64,000 nt of DNA. Origin: Caldalkalibacillus salinus. GTDB lineage: Bacteria; Bacillota; Bacilli; Caldalkalibacillales; JCM-10596. Within the stretch, counting starts at the first letter, position 1, and every line of letters begins with the position of its first letter. Positions 62,092 to 64,000 of the stretch are shown piece by piece. Made by a program: the position numbers and the translations under genes. Location: contig NZ_JAERVL010000018.1 of the NCBI RefSeq assembly GCF_016745835.1, positions 62,001 through 126,000 on the forward strand, written 5' to 3'. A model generated the notes under the pieces. It was not told the origin of the DNA. It was given only the letters and a program-made list of their open reading frames with translations, and did not search any database.

Positions 62092-62547
62092 TTATATGAG
62101 CTCTTTACCTTCGTTATTTGCTCGATTCAAAGCCTGTAGCATATACCCGATGCCCTTGCAATGTTGCAACGGATATTTTAGTTGTACATCTCCATTATAG
62201 ACTTGTTCAACGACGGTCCGATATTTCTTTCCCCCTAGCACGTGAACTTCCGTAAAGTCGGCTAGATTCTTACTCTGAACCTGATCTGTAAGTCTATCAA
62301 TCCCGATCACTTCGTCAGATTTGGAAAGGAAAGAGACATCATAGTCTTCATGTATCATATCTGTGGGGTACAAAAAACCATGCTTCGCTGATAGAATGAC
62401 CCAATGATCAAAAAACTGGCTGGCATAGCGTTGACACGCCTTACCAAAAGCCCCAATATAAGCATCTTTTGCCATGGTAGGTCCTGTCTCCGGTTCGATA
62501 TCCCAAATTTTCTTCGAGCCACATGGTACGATACACAATCTTTTCAT
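62092..62547 (-). CDS. DUF6884-like protein
   Basis: A 151-residue soluble protein. Visible conserved-looking elements are RLCIVPCGSKKIWD at the start, AYIGAFGKACQRYA, WVILSAKHGFLYPTDMI, YDVSFL, and VHVLGGKKYRTVVEQVY near the end; these fit the DUF6884 family as I know it. No catalytic role is established. The frame reaches 62577, but GGGAGG fits the ATG at 62547. It lies upstream of, and in the same direction as, the ribose operon but is separated from it by that operon's own promoter, which lies just past its stop codon. Confidence 0.7.
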   Translation of the reverse strand: MKRLCIVPCGSKKIWDIEPETGPTMAKDAYIGAFGKACQRYASQFFDHWVILSAKHGFLYPTDMIHEDYDVSFLSKSDEVIGIDRLTDQVQSKNLADFTEVHVLGGKKYRTVVEQVYNGDVQLKYPLQHCKGIGYMLQALNRANNEGKELI

Positions 62548-62676
62548 TGGCATCCTCCCTTTACTCTTGTTACTCATAGATTAATAGAACTGTCATTTAA
62601 TGTAAATACTTAGAGGTAAAAATAGGACTTTTTATCCAATCATGTTCGTTTACGAAAGGATTACTATTTTTTCACC

Positions 62677-62703
62677 TTGCCTTTACGCTTTTTTATATAT
62701 AAT
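62677..62703 (+). promoter_or_regulatory. possible promoter of the phosphodiester glycosidase gene
   Basis: TATAAT (62698-62703) is a perfect -10 hexamer; TTGCCT (62677-62682), 15 bp upstream, is an imperfect -35. The start codon is about 83 bp downstream. Confidence 0.35.
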
Positions 62704-62785
62704 AGATTTAAGATTCATAATTTTTTGTACAGGACAACACGACAGAATCTACCTCACGCTTCAAAATCAAAAGGAGGTTTTAGTT

Positions 62786-64000
62786 GTGCTATTCAAACGT
62801 TTATGTATGTTGTTTTTGACTTTGGCCTTGCTAGTCCCGGTGAATGTTGCTGACGCCACTGGGCCTATCCACAGCTCAGACACACCTGTCGCCACAAATG
62901 AGTCGGCTCAGTCAACAGATGTAACACCTTTGTCCCTGCAAACGGTCATTCATGAAGAAAAACAAGAAACGCCTGTGGCACAGGGCATCACATTAACGTC
63001 GTTTTCTATTTTCGACACCGAGGGTTGGATTGAAGCTGATATGCTAACCGTGGATCTTAGCGAAGATACAGTCCAGACTGGGCTTCTCACAGCCGGAAGT
63101 GCAACGGATACTGGACCGATCAGTCAACAGGTCGAGGATGCTGGTGCAGTTGCAGGTGTCAATGGAGACTTTTTTGATATCGGGCATACGAATGCGACGA
63201 TGGGGACGGAAGTCTCTCAGGGAGAACTGCTCAAAAGTGGTTACGAAGGACGGATGAGTGCAGCCGTCACGCAGGACCGCGTAGGCTTAATCACAGAGAC
63301 ACTGTTAGATGGGTTTGTCGAAAGCTCATATGGTCAACAGCCTTTGGATGGGATTAATCAGCCATCCGTTGGACAAAACCAACTTGTCATGTACAACACT
63401 TATTGGGGTGAAAAGAGTCGCGACCATAACGTACAAGGCACCCATTATCGTGAAATCTTAGTCGTCGATCATGAAGTCCAAAGTATCTATGAAGGAGAAA
63501 CGCATCAAGGGCCCATCCGTACAGAGGGGTTCATCCTAAGCGGTAAAGGTGAAGCAGCCCAGTACTTGAGTCAGCTTGAGGTTGGAGACGAGGTGACTGT
63601 CTCGTACGCTATGACGCCTGACTTTGAACAATTGCAATTTGCAGTTGGTGGCAGTGTCCCGCTCGTCACCGAGGGGAAAATAGCGACAGCTGATCATGGG
63701 GCTAGACATCCGAGGACGGCTATAGGCTTCAGTCAAGATGGCTCCCACATGTACTTGGCAACAATAGATGGCCGACAACGAAACAGTCGTGGGATGACTT
63801 TATTAGAGTTAGCCCATTTTATGCACGAAAATGGAGCTTATCATGCCCTAAACCTCGATGGTGGTGGTTCCTCTACCCTCGTTGCTCGTGCCTTAGGTAG
63901 AGATGACATTGACGTCTATAACAGCCCTTCCGACGGTGGAGAGCGCCCAGTTCCTAACGGTATAGGTATTTGGAATGAAGGCCAATCGGGTGAATTGGCG
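62786..64000 (+). CDS. secreted phosphodiester glycosidase (NAGPA family), cut by window end
   Basis: The frame starts at GTG 62786, with AAGGAGG 9-10 nt upstream, and is open to the last base (405 codons). A signal peptide (about 1-24, LFLTLALLVPVNVADA) is followed by a Thr/Gln-rich linker and a NAGPA-type catalytic domain: GAVAGVNGDFFDIG near residue 125, RHPRTAIGFSQDG, ATIDGRQRNSRGMTLLELAHFM and ALNLDGGGSSTLVARAL. The family includes the enzyme that uncovers mannose-6-phosphate by removing GlcNAc; in Firmicutes it is thought to act on cell-wall or exopolysaccharide phosphodiesters. The C-terminal part is missing. Confidence 0.88.
   Translation, partial: MLFKRLCMLFLTLALLVPVNVADATGPIHSSDTPVATNESAQSTDVTPLSLQTVIHEEKQETPVAQGITLTSFSIFDTEGWIEADMLTVDLSEDTVQTGLLTAGSATDTGPISQQVEDAGAVAGVNGDFFDIGHTNATMGTEVSQGELLKSGYEGRMSAAVTQDRVGLITETLLDGFVESSYGQQPLDGINQPSVGQNQLVMYNTYWGEKSRDHNVQGTHYREILVVDHEVQSIYEGETHQGPIRTEGFILSGKGEAAQYLSQLEVGDEVTVSYAMTPDFEQLQFAVGGSVPLVTEGKIATADHGARHPRTAIGFSQDGSHMYLATIDGRQRNSRGMTLLELAHFMHENGAYHALNLDGGGSSTLVARALGRDDIDVYNSPSDGGERPVPNGIGIWNEGQSGELA

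Noticed and set aside
1-64000. tRNA, rRNA, CRISPR arrays, insertion sequences or prophage genes
   Set aside because: No cloverleaf, rRNA core sequence, regularly spaced repeats, transposase, integrase or phage structural gene was seen on either strand.

Overview
The window reads as chromosomal DNA of a low-to-middle G+C, endospore-former-type Firmicute of the family Bacillaceae. The support is ortholog content typical of that family: an adjacent YprA/YprB (MrfA/MrfB) pair, YfhO, a DUF420/CtaM-like protein, a SLAP-domain protein, and the NamZ/AmiE/NagZ murein-recovery set. Start sites carry strong AAGGAGG-type Shine-Dalgarno sequences, with frequent GTG and TTG starts. Many exported proteins are rich in Asp and Glu, and there is a complete betaine importer; both would fit a salt- or alkali-tolerant bacterium, but that is inference. 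No rRNA, tRNA, CRISPR array, prophage or insertion sequence was recognised. Both ends cut genes: an MFS exporter on the left and a phosphodiester glycosidase on the right.

Region 1-6.1 kb: end of an MFS exporter, then a four-gene minus-strand operon (ECF sigma factor, zinc-finger anti-sigma factor, two membrane proteins), divergent from a large YfhO membrane protein. Region 6.2-14.7 kb: mostly minus-strand housekeeping and accessory genes (M42 peptidase, D-2-hydroxyacid dehydrogenase, ATP-grasp enzyme, DCC thiol protein, secreted subtilase, CBS-pair protein, DUF420 protein, two small unknowns). Region 14.7-21.1 kb: a minus-strand run coding for helicase MrfA, exonuclease MrfB, a permease of unknown substrate and a Y-family polymerase, which looks like a DNA-repair transcription unit. 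Region 21.1-31.5 kb: a structured intergenic segment, a DUF2254 membrane protein, a DUF59 Fe-S assembly protein, a DUF77 protein, a glycine betaine/proline-type ABC operon with two tandem binding proteins, a flavin reductase, a DUF192 protein and an ABC-class ATPase.

Region 31.5-47.6 kb: SLAP protein, half-size MFS protein and membrane-anchored FAD oxidoreductase in an overlapping operon; a secreted beta-propeller protein; PhzF; a YitT-type protein; an Fsr-type MFS; an LVIVD-repeat protein; a multidomain peptidoglycan amidase with a structured leader; DUF1992; a BsuPI-type lipoprotein; an AraC regulator and a divergent MATE exporter. Region 47.6-56.0 kb is the most distinctive: namZ-amiE-nagZ followed by a CUT1 sugar ABC importer (binding protein plus two permeases), apparently one operon that releases amino sugars from murein and imports them by ABC transport rather than by the MurP PTS of Bacillus subtilis. 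Region 56.1-62.0 kb is a ribose operon rbsR-K-A-C-B without rbsD, with a clear promoter and LacI-type operator. A DUF6884 protein and the truncated NAGPA-type glycosidase close the window.

Start codons were moved inward from the longest reading frame where a Shine-Dalgarno sequence lies inside the longer frame; the reason is given in each entry. Functions come from recognisable motifs and family knowledge without database searches.
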